Assembly: GCA_030698625.1 (NCBI GenBank)
Contig: JAUYMS010000027.1
Location: forward strand, 1 to 39,780
Origin: Candidatus Omnitrophota bacterium
GTDB taxonomy: Bacteria; Omnitrophota; Omnitrophia; Omnitrophales; Aquincolibacteriaceae
DNA: 39,780 nt
Direction: 5' to 3'
The position numbers and the translations under genes were made by a program. This document shows, piece by piece, positions 18,146 to 24,708 of the stretch. The stretch's first letter is position 1. Each line of letters begins with the position of its first letter. Below the pieces are notes generated by a model that saw nothing but the letters and a program-made list of their open reading frames with translations, was not told the origin of the DNA and ran no database searches.

Positions 18146-18691
18146 TTATAAAGGTTCTACGTTGGCACTGTCTACTTCTACGGACGCCGACTGCGCGAGC
18201 AATTCCAACGAGATCACGAGTCGACAGTGCCTGCCCTTTTGAACAATGAATCCTTCGATCCCTTTAAAAGGTCCTGAGCGGATATACACACGCCGGCCTT
18301 CTTTTAAGTACGGGTAGGGGTCGAGGGGGATGTCTTCTTCCACAAACTTCTTTATCGCTAAGAGTTCTTTTTCGGGGACTTCCATCGGCCGGGCCTTGGT
18401 CGGGCCGACAAAGCTCACGACACCTACGGTATTCATGATGGTCCAGCGGTCTATAAGGGCAGCATGAGTGAAGATATAACCCTTGAACAAGGGTTCTTCG
18501 ATGATTTTCTTGCGGTCAGACCATCGGCGGTTGAACTTCCGCAGCGGCAGAAATGTCTCGATGCCTCGTTTAGCCAGTTCTCTCTGCACAACCTTCTCGT
18601 GCCGGCTACGCGTATAAAGTGCAAACCAATGAGGAATTGTGCTCGGCGCGACCAGTAAAGAATCAGTCGCAGCCCTAGCTTGCGACAACAT
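18146..18691 (-). CDS. NusG/UpxY-family transcription antiterminator
   Basis: A 181-residue specialised NusG paralogue. The NGN domain begins at HWFALYTRSRHEKVVQREL (about 21-39), continues through IETFLPLRKFNRRWSDRKK and PLFKGYIFTHA, and contacts RNA polymerase. A KOW domain follows at about 128-155 (LKEGRRVYIRSGPFKGIEGF). UpxY, RfaH and LoaP-type proteins of this size keep polymerase going through long polysaccharide operons and are usually the first or second gene, as here. Housekeeping NusG is excluded by gene context: no secE or rplK/rplA nearby. It lies 26 bases after the small DNA-binding protein gene and directly before the hairpin leader. Confidence 0.88.
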   Translation of the reverse strand: MLSQARAATDSLLVAPSTIPHWFALYTRSRHEKVVQRELAKRGIETFLPLRKFNRRWSDRKKIIEEPLFKGYIFTHAALIDRWTIMNTVGVVSFVGPTKARPMEVPEKELLAIKKFVEEDIPLDPYPYLKEGRRVYIRSGPFKGIEGFIVQKGRHCRLVISLELLAQSASVEVDSANVEPL

Positions 18692-18717
18692 GAGTCACTT
18701 CTATCGGGTTGTAAGGG

Positions 18718-18927
18718 TTATTTGTTCATTCGGTCTAGAAGCCAAGCATCCAGCACATCTTTCTTAAAACGCCATTGCCCCCCAATTTTGGTGGCCGGAA
18801 TCTCACCCTTTTTCAAAAGCCTGTATATCGTAACTAGGTGAAAACCCAAATACTTAGCCGCCTCCTTGGGCGTCATAATCTGCGTTCGCTCTGGCCTCTG
18901 ACCTTGAGGTCTTTGTGGTTCCATCAT
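18718..18927 (-). CDS. excisionase-fold (HTH_17) DNA-binding protein, copy 1
   Basis: A 69-residue protein with a single winged helix-turn-helix of the MerR/excisionase type. MTPKEAAKYLGFHLVTIYRL at 18-37 forms the two-helix unit, and IPATKIGGQWRFKKDVLDAW provides the wing and last helix. A basic, proline- and glutamine-rich 17-residue tail comes first. It heads the polysaccharide operon, behind a near-consensus promoter, with AGGGA 7 bases before ATG. It is almost identical to the product at 20923-21132, which precedes a sugar aminotransferase. No integrase or phage gene is near, so I infer a transcription regulator, possibly autoregulatory, rather than a recombination factor. Confidence 0.85.
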   Translation of the reverse strand: MMEPQRPQGQRPERTQIMTPKEAAKYLGFHLVTIYRLLKKGEIPATKIGGQWRFKKDVLDAWLLDRMNK

Positions 18928-18985
18928 GTCTTTTCCCTGTTGTTTTTTAAAAGCTATTGATTAAGATAGTTATAATCTAGAAAGA

Positions 18986-19024
18986 ATAATACATCTATAA
19001 TTATAAGGAGTCAAGTATTGCTAT
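18986..19024 (-). promoter_or_regulatory. promoter of the polysaccharide operon with conserved upstream block
   Basis: On the minus strand the -35 is TTGACT (19009-19014) and the -10 is TATTAT (18986-18991), separated by exactly 17 bases. This predicts transcription from about 18979 and a leader of about 50 bases. The -35 is embedded in ATAGCAATACTTGACT (19009-19024). That block differs by two bases from the one in front of the paralogous gene at 21193-21208. Conservation beyond the hexamer suggests a protein-binding site. Confidence 0.75.
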
Positions 19025-19206
19025 CTATTTTTATATATGTTATAAATTGGCTAAATTCTTTATTTCTGCCTACTTATGGCCAATTTCACGAACTTGAGAA
19101 AAATGTTGAATGGGCCCTCGAATTCGGCTAGTCTCAAGTCGAATTGGAATTTTTGGTATCCATAATTTGTTTTACTGACAAAGGTTAAGTCGAAAGGATA
19201 AACTGT

Positions 19207-19710
19207 ATGAAAAGGGCTTATTTCTTGGCGATTATCGTAGCACTCACAGCAGCGCTCATGCCGTTGGCACATGCCCAGGAGACAGTCTGGGAAATGGCAG
19301 AATCTGGACAGTACGGCCACAAGGTCGCGGGAATGCTAGGCCGTGGTCTTATTAATGTTGCAACCTGCTTTGTGGATTTGATTGTTCAAACTGTAGAGGG
19401 AACCCAGGAAGGTCCCCCTGTAGTTGGAACCCTGACGGGTTTAGGCGGCGGTATCGCTTGTACGGCACTTCGCGCGGGTTCCGGGGTCGTAGATGTCGCA
19501 ACTTTCTGGGTGCCTGATTTTAACGGCTTGCCGGTTGCGCGTTCGTACTCTGACTGTCTTTTAGCCGATTATTCCGCTGCGGTTCAGTCTTCGGATATGG
19601 CTCAACCGTCACGTGTGGCGCAATCCTCAGGGATGGCTCAGTCGTCAGGTACGATCGTCTCGCAAGGTAAGCCCGCGAATGCGGATCCCATGCAGTACGT
19701 AAAGAAGTAG
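19207..19710 (+). CDS. secreted TIGR04073-like exosortase-associated protein
   Basis: A 167-residue exported protein of unknown biochemical role. Residues 1-23 form a signal peptide ending ALMPLAHA-QE. The core (about 35-110) has MLGRGLINVATCFVDLI, then GTLTGLGGGIACTALRAGSG and VVDVATFWVPDFNGLPVARS. This layout matches the small TIGR04073 family, which occurs with exosortase/polysaccharide systems. The C-terminus carries four copies of a six-residue QSSxMA-type repeat and is probably disordered. AAAGGAT lies 8 bases before ATG. It is divergent from the polysaccharide operon and convergent with the aminotransferase gene, 11 bases away. The family name should be checked with an HMM. Confidence 0.75.
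   Translation: MKRAYFLAIIVALTAALMPLAHAQETVWEMAESGQYGHKVAGMLGRGLINVATCFVDLIVQTVEGTQEGPPVVGTLTGLGGGIACTALRAGSGVVDVATFWVPDFNGLPVARSYSDCLLADYSAAVQSSDMAQPSRVAQSSGMAQSSGTIVSQGKPANADPMQYVKK
19585..19656 (+). repeat. four in-frame 18-base tandem repeats
   Basis: Units begin at 19585, 19603, 19621 and 19639. Each encodes a version of Q-S/P-S-x-M/V-A: QSSDMA, QPSRVA, QSSGMA, QSSGTI. The units have diverged at the DNA level while keeping frame. This indicates expansion within a tolerant, secreted, Ser/Gln-rich tail of the TIGR04073-like protein. Confidence 0.8.
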
Positions 19711-19721
19711 TACCCCAGCGC

Positions 19722-20858
19722 TCAATAAAATTCTTTGATCGTGCTAACGACGAAACGGATTTCGTCCTCGGTGAGTTCGGGATAGATCGGTAGGGCAAGA
19801 ACTTCCGCGGCGGCCTTTTCACTCCCAGGGAAGTCACCCCGCTTATAGCCAAGCTGCTTAAAACATTCCTGCAGATGAAGCGGCACAGGATAATAAACAC
19901 CGCAGCCGATTCCTTTTTCCTGCAGATAATTCTTCAGCTCATCACGGCGCGCAGTGCGGATACAGTATTGATGAAAAACATGTCTGACCTGCGACACAAT
20001 GGGCAGACTCAGTTTTCCGGCCTCCACAAGCCCGGCTTCATTGAGTAAACGACCGTAAAGCTTGGCGTTATCACCGCGTTTACGGGTCCATTCGTCGAGG
20101 AATTTCAACTTAACCAGAATCACGGCTGCCTGAATGGCGTCAAAGCGAAAGTTCCCGCCTAAGACGGTGTGGCGGTATTTTGTGCTCATGCCGTGCGTCC
20201 GTAGCGAATGAACCTTCTGGGACCTCGCGGCATCTTGAGTCACGATCATTCCCCCGTCGCCAAAACCCCCGAGATTCTTTGTAGGGAAGAATGAAAAACT
20301 GCCGTAATGACCGATCGATCCGGCACGACGCCCCTTATCTTCTGCCCCGATCGCCTGGGCGGCGTCTTCAATCATGATCAAGTTTTTTTGCTTCGCGATC
20401 TGCATCAGTGGATCCATGTCCGCCATTTGACCATAGAGATGAACGGGTACAATCGCTTTGGTCTTTGCCGTCAGTTTATCGGCAACCAGAGAAGGGTCTA
20501 AGTTGTAGGTGGCTGGATCGATATCGACAAACACCGGGCGCGCCCCGAGCCGGGCAACGCATTCGGCCGTAGCAAGAAAGGTAAAGGGCGTCGTAATAAC
20601 CTCGTCGCCGGCGCCAATTCCTTCGGCCATAAGTGGCAAGAGAAGCGCGTCCGTGCCGGAGGAGACACCGCAGCCATAACTGCAACCCGAATAGGCCGCA
20701 ACTTCCGCCTCACATTCGGCGACCTTCGGACCTAGTATGAATTGCTGGTTGGCGATGACCTCATACAGTGCATTCTGAATCTCACTCTGGATAGACTCAT
20801 ACTGGCGCTTAAGATCGACTAAGGGGACCTTCGTAATACGGGTAGCTGATTCTGCCAT
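19722..20858 (-). CDS. DegT/DnrJ/EryC1/StrS-family sugar aminotransferase
   Basis: A 378-residue PLP-dependent aminotransferase that acts on nucleotide-linked keto-sugars. VSSGTDALLLPL at about 65-76 binds the PLP phosphate, IEDAAQAIGA contributes Asp165 to the pyridine nitrogen, and FSFFPTKNLGGFGDGG holds the Schiff-base Lys194. VPLVDLKRQY at the start and YYPVPLHLQ near the end resemble WbpE-type enzymes that aminate UDP-3-keto-GlcNAcA, but the substrate is not certain. It follows the second excisionase-fold gene after 64 bases containing a terminator-like hairpin. No ribosome-binding site is obvious before the ATG. It probably supplies an amino sugar to the polysaccharide made by the adjacent operon. 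Confidence 0.88.
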   Translation of the reverse strand: MAESATRITKVPLVDLKRQYESIQSEIQNALYEVIANQQFILGPKVAECEAEVAAYSGCSYGCGVSSGTDALLLPLMAEGIGAGDEVITTPFTFLATAECVARLGARPVFVDIDPATYNLDPSLVADKLTAKTKAIVPVHLYGQMADMDPLMQIAKQKNLIMIEDAAQAIGAEDKGRRAGSIGHYGSFSFFPTKNLGGFGDGGMIVTQDAARSQKVHSLRTHGMSTKYRHTVLGGNFRFDAIQAAVILVKLKFLDEWTRKRGDNAKLYGRLLNEAGLVEAGKLSLPIVSQVRHVFHQYCIRTARRDELKNYLQEKGIGCGVYYPVPLHLQECFKQLGYKRGDFPGSEKAAAEVLALPIYPELTEDEIRFVVSTIKEFY

Positions 20859-20901
20859 GGAGGGCGTATTGTGTCACACAAGGAAGGCTAGGGAAAGTAA
20901 G

Positions 20902-20930
20902 AAAAAAGACTCGCTCGGGGCTTTAACCCC
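20902..20930 (-). terminator. terminator-like hairpin overlapping the small regulator's stop codon
   Basis: On the minus strand GGGGTTAAAGCCCC (20917-20930) can form a short G/C stem that includes the TAA of the upstream gene. It is followed, after about 10 bases, by six T residues (20902-20907). The distance from stem to T-run is longer than in a textbook terminator, so it may act as a partial terminator or attenuator ahead of the aminotransferase gene. Confidence 0.4.
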
Positions 20931-21132
20931 TATTCATGCGGTTGAGGAGCCAAGCATCCAGAACATCCTTCTTGAAACGCCATTGGCCCCCGATCTTCGT
21001 AGCCGGGATCTCGTGCTTCTTTAAGAGGCGGTAAATAGTGACCAAATGGAAGCCTAGGTACTTCGCCGCCTCTTTCGGGGTCATGATCTGCGTTCGCTCT
21101 CTGCGCGGCTGATCGGGCTGGATATTATCCAT
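20923..21132 (-). CDS. excisionase-fold (HTH_17) DNA-binding protein, copy 2
   Basis: A 69-residue near-twin of the protein at 18718-18927. From RTQIMTPKEAAKYLGFH onward nearly every residue is the same, the clear exceptions being a His for Gly in the LLKK(H/G)EIPATKI segment and a few changes at the extreme C-terminus. The DNA differs mainly at third codon positions, so the copies are old and under selection for protein sequence. I start at the ATG at 21132 because this aligns with copy 1 and leaves GGAG 9 bases upstream. A TTG at 21147 and an ATG at 21138 are alternatives. It precedes the sugar aminotransferase and has its own consensus promoter. Confidence 0.83.
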   Translation of the reverse strand: MDNIQPDQPRRERTQIMTPKEAAKYLGFHLVTIYRLLKKHEIPATKIGGQWRFKKDVLDAWLLNRMNRG

Positions 21133-21169
21133 CTGCATTGTCTCCAAAGGTTAGAAAGTTAATGATCGA

Positions 21170-21208
21170 ATAATATTGCAATAATTATATTATGTCAAGT
21201 ATTGTTAT
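21170..21208 (-). promoter_or_regulatory. sigma-70-type promoter of HTH copy 2 with the shared block
   Basis: Minus strand: -35 TTGACA (21193-21198), 17-base spacer, -10 TATTAT (21170-21175). The block ATAACAATACTTGACA (21193-21208) matches the one at 19009-19024 in 14 of 16 positions. The spacer also holds TATTGCAATA, a short palindrome that could be an operator half. It begins just past the pyrE stop, so the HTH-aminotransferase pair is likely transcribed separately from pyrE. Confidence 0.78.
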
Positions 21209-21220
21209 GAAATATTAGGG

Positions 21221-21766
21221 TTAGGACTTAAGATCCCGGACGGAAAAAATAGGCGAGAAATTATAGCCGGCGAGTGTCTCATCGGCCCCTTCTTCACGAT
21301 CCACCAAGCAAATCACCTTCACCACTTTTGCGTGCATCTTTTCGATCTCCTTAATAGCCTTGAGTACCGAAGCGCCCGTGGTTACAACATCCTCCACGAC
21401 CACAACTCGGTCTCCTTTTTTCAGCGGAGGACCCTCGATCTGCTTCTGCATACCATGATCTTTAGCTTCCTTACGCACCAAAAAAGCACGCACTGGATGG
21501 CCGGACTGGGAACTCAGGAGGGCAACGGCTGCCACGATAGGGTCAGCGCCAATGATGGGGCCACCGACAGCATCGGCATTGGTGCCGTGTATCATATTGA
21601 TGACTATCTTACCGGTGAGAAAGATGCCTTGCGCATCCAGCGTCACTTGTTTACCGTCGATGTAGAAATCAGACTTTTTCCCCGAAGCCAAAGTCCGATC
21701 GCCTTTCATCATGGCTTTCTGTTTAACTAACTCTAATAGATCACTTCTTAATTTGGCTTCATCCAT
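21221..21766 (-). CDS. pyrE: orotate phosphoribosyltransferase
   Basis: A 181-residue enzyme joining orotate to PRPP to give OMP in pyrimidine synthesis. The PRPP-binding signature is VVVVEDVVTTGAS at about 121-133. LASGKKSDFYIDGK near 27-39 forms the orotate-side segment, and VRKEAKDHG at 97-105 is the flexible catalytic loop. The length is normal for the short bacterial type. I start at the ATG at 21766, which has AAGGTGG about 6 bases upstream; a GTG nine bases earlier has no room for a ribosome-binding site. The start overlaps the end of trmJ by 8 bases, so the two are coupled. Confidence 0.93.
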   Translation of the reverse strand: MDEAKLRSDLLELVKQKAMMKGDRTLASGKKSDFYIDGKQVTLDAQGIFLTGKIVINMIHGTNADAVGGPIIGADPIVAAVALLSSQSGHPVRAFLVRKEAKDHGMQKQIEGPPLKKGDRVVVVEDVVTTGASVLKAIKEIEKMHAKVVKVICLVDREEGADETLAGYNFSPIFSVRDLKS

Positions 21767-22547
21767 GCGTGCCACCTTCCCGTGTAGAGGCTATTCTACT
21801 AAGTCCTTGTGAATTGGCAAATGGGAATTTAAACGGCTTGATCACGACCCTTTCGCGGATACGGCGCGACAAACCGCGTAACATCTGCGCCTCACTGTGC
21901 ACGAGCCCATTACGCTTCATGAAAATGTGAAACGTATTCCGAATCCTATCTGCAACGACCCTCTTATAACCCAGATGAAGCACCGCGCCATAGAGACGCT
22001 CAAGCACTTCTGATACATCTTTCTTCGGAACAAAGGCATGCTCGGTTACTTCCTGCTCGGGCGGCCTGAAAGTAAAGAGAGAAAAACTGAGAATCATAAC
22101 TGCCTGCGCCAAATTAATTGAGGGGTAGTCAGGATTAGTCGGAATCGCCGTTACCCAATCACAAAGTCTCAGCTGTTCATTTGAGAGCCCTTTGGATTCC
22201 TTTCCAAAAACAACGGCAACCCTCTTTTCGCACGCCGTCTCCGCCGCTTTCGCAATCGCATTGCCGAAAGGGATGACCGAACCCCGCTTCGGACCTCGCC
22301 GGCGCGTCGTTCCGACAACCAGATACGTGTCTTTCAGCGCCGCCGCAAGCGTCTTAAAGACCTTAGCCTTTTCCACCAAGCCGTAGCTTCCCACCGCCAT
22401 CTTCTTGGCCTTTTGCCGCCACTGCTTCGGCGGACTGACAAGGCGCAAGCTCACGAGCCCCATGTTTTTCATGGCGCGGGCAACGGCCCCTATATTATCG
22501 GGGTTTTCCGGCTCTGCTAATACAATAGAAATTTTGGAATTTGTCAT
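21759..22547 (-). CDS. trmJ: tRNA (cytidine/uridine-32-2'-O)-methyltransferase, TrmJ-like
   Basis: A 262-residue SPOUT-family methyltransferase. Motif 1 is LAEPENPDNIGAVARAMKNM, in which N and R are conserved. Motif 2 is AVVFGKESKGLSNEQLRLCD, and motif 3 is AIPTNPDYPSINLAQAVMI. These three blocks form the knotted SAM site, and the PENPDNIGAVARAMKN form is that of TrmJ, which methylates position 32 of several tRNAs. The C-terminal extension (about 165-262) is helical, as in TrmJ. The ATG at 22547 is preferred over a TTG two codons earlier. It is divergent from the phosphodiesterase gene with only 34 bases between. Confidence 0.87.
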   Translation of the reverse strand: MTNSKISIVLAEPENPDNIGAVARAMKNMGLVSLRLVSPPKQWRQKAKKMAVGSYGLVEKAKVFKTLAAALKDTYLVVGTTRRRGPKRGSVIPFGNAIAKAAETACEKRVAVVFGKESKGLSNEQLRLCDWVTAIPTNPDYPSINLAQAVMILSFSLFTFRPPEQEVTEHAFVPKKDVSEVLERLYGAVLHLGYKRVVADRIRNTFHIFMKRNGLVHSEAQMLRGLSRRIRERVVIKPFKFPFANSQGLSRIASTREGGTHG

Positions 22548-22581
22548 GTACAAGAAATAGCGAATCTTTTAAACTTTAATA

Positions 22582-23379
22582 ATGGTATCAGATCCGTCGC
22601 CCCTTGTCATTGCCCATCGAGGTGCATCATCCTGCCTTCCCGAAAACACGATCGCGGCCTTCCGCAAGGCCGTGGACCTCCGCGCCGACATGCTCGAATT
22701 TGATGTGTGGTTTTCCAAAGATGCCGTTCCTGTCATTTGCCACGATGCCCGCCTTGAGCGAACTACCAATGGCATGGGTTTTATTTCGGATCATACTTTC
22801 GAAACACTTAGTACGTTTGATGCCGGTTATCATTTTCAGAGCGGCGGCGAGTTTCCCTGCCGCGGCCTCGATATGTGCATACCGAGCCTCGAAGAGGTCT
22901 TCAAGTGTTGCCCGAGAACCCGCTATGCTATCGAGATCAAGCAAAAATCACCGGCCTTGGTCCATGCCGTCATGATGCTTGTGGAAAAATACGGCGTCGA
23001 GGAACAATCCATTGTGGGTTCGGAACATGATGTTGTCTTTGAATGTTTACGTGAACAGCACCCCCGAGTACGCCGCTTTTTATCCCGCAAACGCGTCTGC
23101 CTCGAACTCTTCCGTTACCGCACAAAGCGCGCTGCCAGGCTTAATGCCCTGTCAGTCGCCTCAATTCCCGTGCAATATATGGGAATGCGGCTCGATACGA
23201 CGGATTGGATCAAGTATCTGCATTTGCAATCGATTCCTGTTTTTTTCTGGGGAGTTGAAAATGCTGAAATCATGCGGCGCGTATGGGAGAACGGCGCCGA
23301 CGGCATCTGCGCCAACGACATTGAATTGCTCAATCGGGTGTTGAATCGGAATCCCGGAACTGATCCCACAATCGCTTAA
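22582..23379 (+). CDS. ugpQ: glycerophosphodiester phosphodiesterase
   Basis: A 265-residue cytoplasmic-type GDPD that splits glycerophosphodiesters into glycerol-3-phosphate and an alcohol. Catalytic and metal residues are all visible: His12-Arg13 in AHRGAS, Glu21-Asn22-Thr23, Glu39 and Asp41 in LEFDVWFS, and His54-Asp55 in PVICHDARLERTTNG. AIEIKQ near 115-120 supplies the later acidic ligand, and FFWGVENAE with GADGICANDIE closes the barrel. There is no signal peptide, which favours UgpQ over the periplasmic GlpQ. Its 3' end overlaps the convergent zinc-ribbon gene by 50 bases. Confidence 0.88.
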   Translation: MVSDPSPLVIAHRGASSCLPENTIAAFRKAVDLRADMLEFDVWFSKDAVPVICHDARLERTTNGMGFISDHTFETLSTFDAGYHFQSGGEFPCRGLDMCIPSLEEVFKCCPRTRYAIEIKQKSPALVHAVMMLVEKYGVEEQSIVGSEHDVVFECLREQHPRVRRFLSRKRVCLELFRYRTKRAARLNALSVASIPVQYMGMRLDTTDWIKYLHLQSIPVFFWGVENAEIMRRVWENGADGICANDIELLNRVLNRNPGTDPTIA

Positions 23380-23704
23380 ACCGAGCTTCGTAGATCATCT
23401 CGTACGTCTCCACGCCGGCCGGAAAGAGAGCTCTCACCTTGTCGCGGAGTTTTGCCTGCTCGATCTCGATATCAACCTTCGGAGAGATGCCGTCTATGAT
23501 CATGCGGCATATGCGGTCAGCGTCATGGGCAATTTCGCGAGCCTTCTTACGTTCGTCTTCACTTTCAAAAAACCGCAGAAAGTCGTCGATCGTTTCGATG
23601 AGCGAAAGATCCAGCGCCTGGCCGCACTCGCACTTAACCCCTGCAGCGCCTTCAAACTTGGTCACGTCATGCGCGTGACCACATTTGGGACAACGAATTG
23701 CCAT
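23330..23704 (-). CDS. hypothetical zinc-ribbon protein
   Basis: A 124-residue protein of unknown function. An N-terminal zinc ribbon has Cys5, Cys8, Cys25 and Cys27 (CPKCG and CECG). The rest is charged and mostly helical, with FLRFFESEDERKKAREIAHD and ADRICRMIIDGISPKVDIE. I start at the ATG at 23704 because it begins exactly at the ribbon and avoids the overlap with cobO that the longer reading would need. The gap to cobO is 14 bases, so it is probably the last gene of the rsmB-cobO series. The last 50 bases overlap the convergent phosphodiesterase gene. Confidence 0.7.
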   Translation of the reverse strand: MAIRCPKCGHAHDVTKFEGAAGVKCECGQALDLSLIETIDDFLRFFESEDERKKAREIAHDADRICRMIIDGISPKVDIEIEQAKLRDKVRALFPAGVETYEMIYEARFKRLWDQFRDSDSTPD

Positions 23705-23718
23705 GGCAAGTCCCGGCC

Positions 23719-24294
23719 TTAATATTCTATTCCCGGCTGGGCCTTGATGCCCTGAGCATACGGGTGTTTGATACACTTCATCTCCGTCACAAGATCGGCG
23801 ATCTCGACGAGCTCTTCAGGGGCGCCGCCTCCGGTCAAAATGACATGCTTCATCGGAGGCTTCTTTTTTAGCTCCGCCACGACCTCATCCTTATTGAGAA
23901 AGTTATACTTGAGGACATAATTGATCTCGTCGAAGATGACGACTTCGTGCTCGCTGTCATGTAGAAATTCGCGGCATTTGTCCCATGTCGTCTTCGCTAT
24001 TTCTACGTCACGTTCGAAGTTCTGGGTTTCCCAGGTAAATCCCTCACCTAGCGAGAAGATCTTGAAGTGATCTCCGAATTTTTTCGCCGCCTCGACTTCG
24101 CCGGTCTTCCACTTGCCTTTGATGAATTGAACCATCGCCACTTTATATCCGCGGCCAATCGCTCTAAGCGCCGTGCCAAAAGCAGCTGTCGATTTCCCTT
24201 TTCCGTCGCCGGTATTGACGAGGATCAACCCCTTCTTCGTGTTTTCTCCGGCAACCTTGTGGTTGCGCGGTGACTTGTCTACTTTAGAAGTCAT
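23719..24294 (-). CDS. cobO: cob(I)yrinic acid a,c-diamide adenosyltransferase
   Basis: A 191-residue CobA/CobO/BtuR-type adenosyltransferase that attaches the 5'-deoxyadenosyl group to cobalt, using ATP. The P-loop is NTGDGKGKSTAAFGTALRAI with GDGKGKS at about 29-35. VAMVQFIKGKW, VVIFDEINYVL and HVILTGGGAPEELVEIADLVTEM are the other family blocks. The ATG overlaps the stop of the upstream gene (TAATG) and has GGAGGA about 6 bases before it. No other cobalamin gene and no cobalamin riboswitch is visible, so it probably serves salvage of imported corrinoid. Confidence 0.93.
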   Translation of the reverse strand: MTSKVDKSPRNHKVAGENTKKGLILVNTGDGKGKSTAAFGTALRAIGRGYKVAMVQFIKGKWKTGEVEAAKKFGDHFKIFSLGEGFTWETQNFERDVEIAKTTWDKCREFLHDSEHEVVIFDEINYVLKYNFLNKDEVVAELKKKPPMKHVILTGGGAPEELVEIADLVTEMKCIKHPYAQGIKAQPGIEY

Positions 24295-24677
24295 TAGAAA
24301 TCCTCCTCGAGCGGTTTCCATGGATAGTCCGACATCCCCATGGCTTCTGTAAGCGGCGAAATATCGTCGGTGAAGGGCAGAACCCAGGGCATGAATGCTA
24401 TATCCGTAATCGCCGATGCAAAGCGCATGAGAATGTTGCTAACCGTGCGCGGAACCACGGTGGCGGGCCAGAGATAGCGGTGTTTGGCAGGCTCGGTCAT
24501 GGGGGTGTAAACGAGCTCGGTTATCGTTCCGACGGCATTCAAGATTCCGCGCATTTCGGTTTCTACGATTCTCCCAAAGATCCCTTTGTCGCTACGACCG
24601 TCATCATAGGGCGACCCGGCGAGAGCCGGCGCTGCCGCAGACATAAAAAGAAAGATAACGATTATCCATATCTTCAT
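24294..24677 (-). CDS. small exported protein, possibly TIGR04073-related
   Basis: A 127-residue protein with a clear signal peptide at 1-20 (ending AAAPALA-GS). The mature part has RGILNAVGTITELVYTPMTE, then VPRTVSNILMRFASAITDIA and FMPWVLPFTDDISPL. The order is Arg-Gly-x-x-Asn near the start, a basic helix, then a D/V-x-F-x-P tail. It loosely parallels the TIGR04073-like protein at 19207-19710, but the similarity is weak and needs a profile comparison. The ATG at 24677 has GGGGG 7 bases upstream. It lies between rsmB and cobO, coupled to the latter. Confidence 0.6.
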   Translation of the reverse strand: MKIWIIVIFLFMSAAAPALAGSPYDDGRSDKGIFGRIVETEMRGILNAVGTITELVYTPMTEPAKHRYLWPATVVPRTVSNILMRFASAITDIAFMPWVLPFTDDISPLTEAMGMSDYPWKPLEEDF

Positions 24678-24708
24678 AGACAAACCCCCGTCAAATTAAA
24701 TGTTTCCA

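Noticed and set aside
18718-21132. Prophage or integrative element, because of the excisionase-like proteins
   Set aside because: No integrase, recombinase, att-like direct repeats, tRNA or phage gene is nearby. The proteins are linked to sugar genes, and this fold is common among plain regulators.
24678-24708. Cobalamin riboswitch upstream of the cobO unit
   Set aside because: The gap is about 30 bases and lies inside an operon; there is no room for a B12 box or aptamer.
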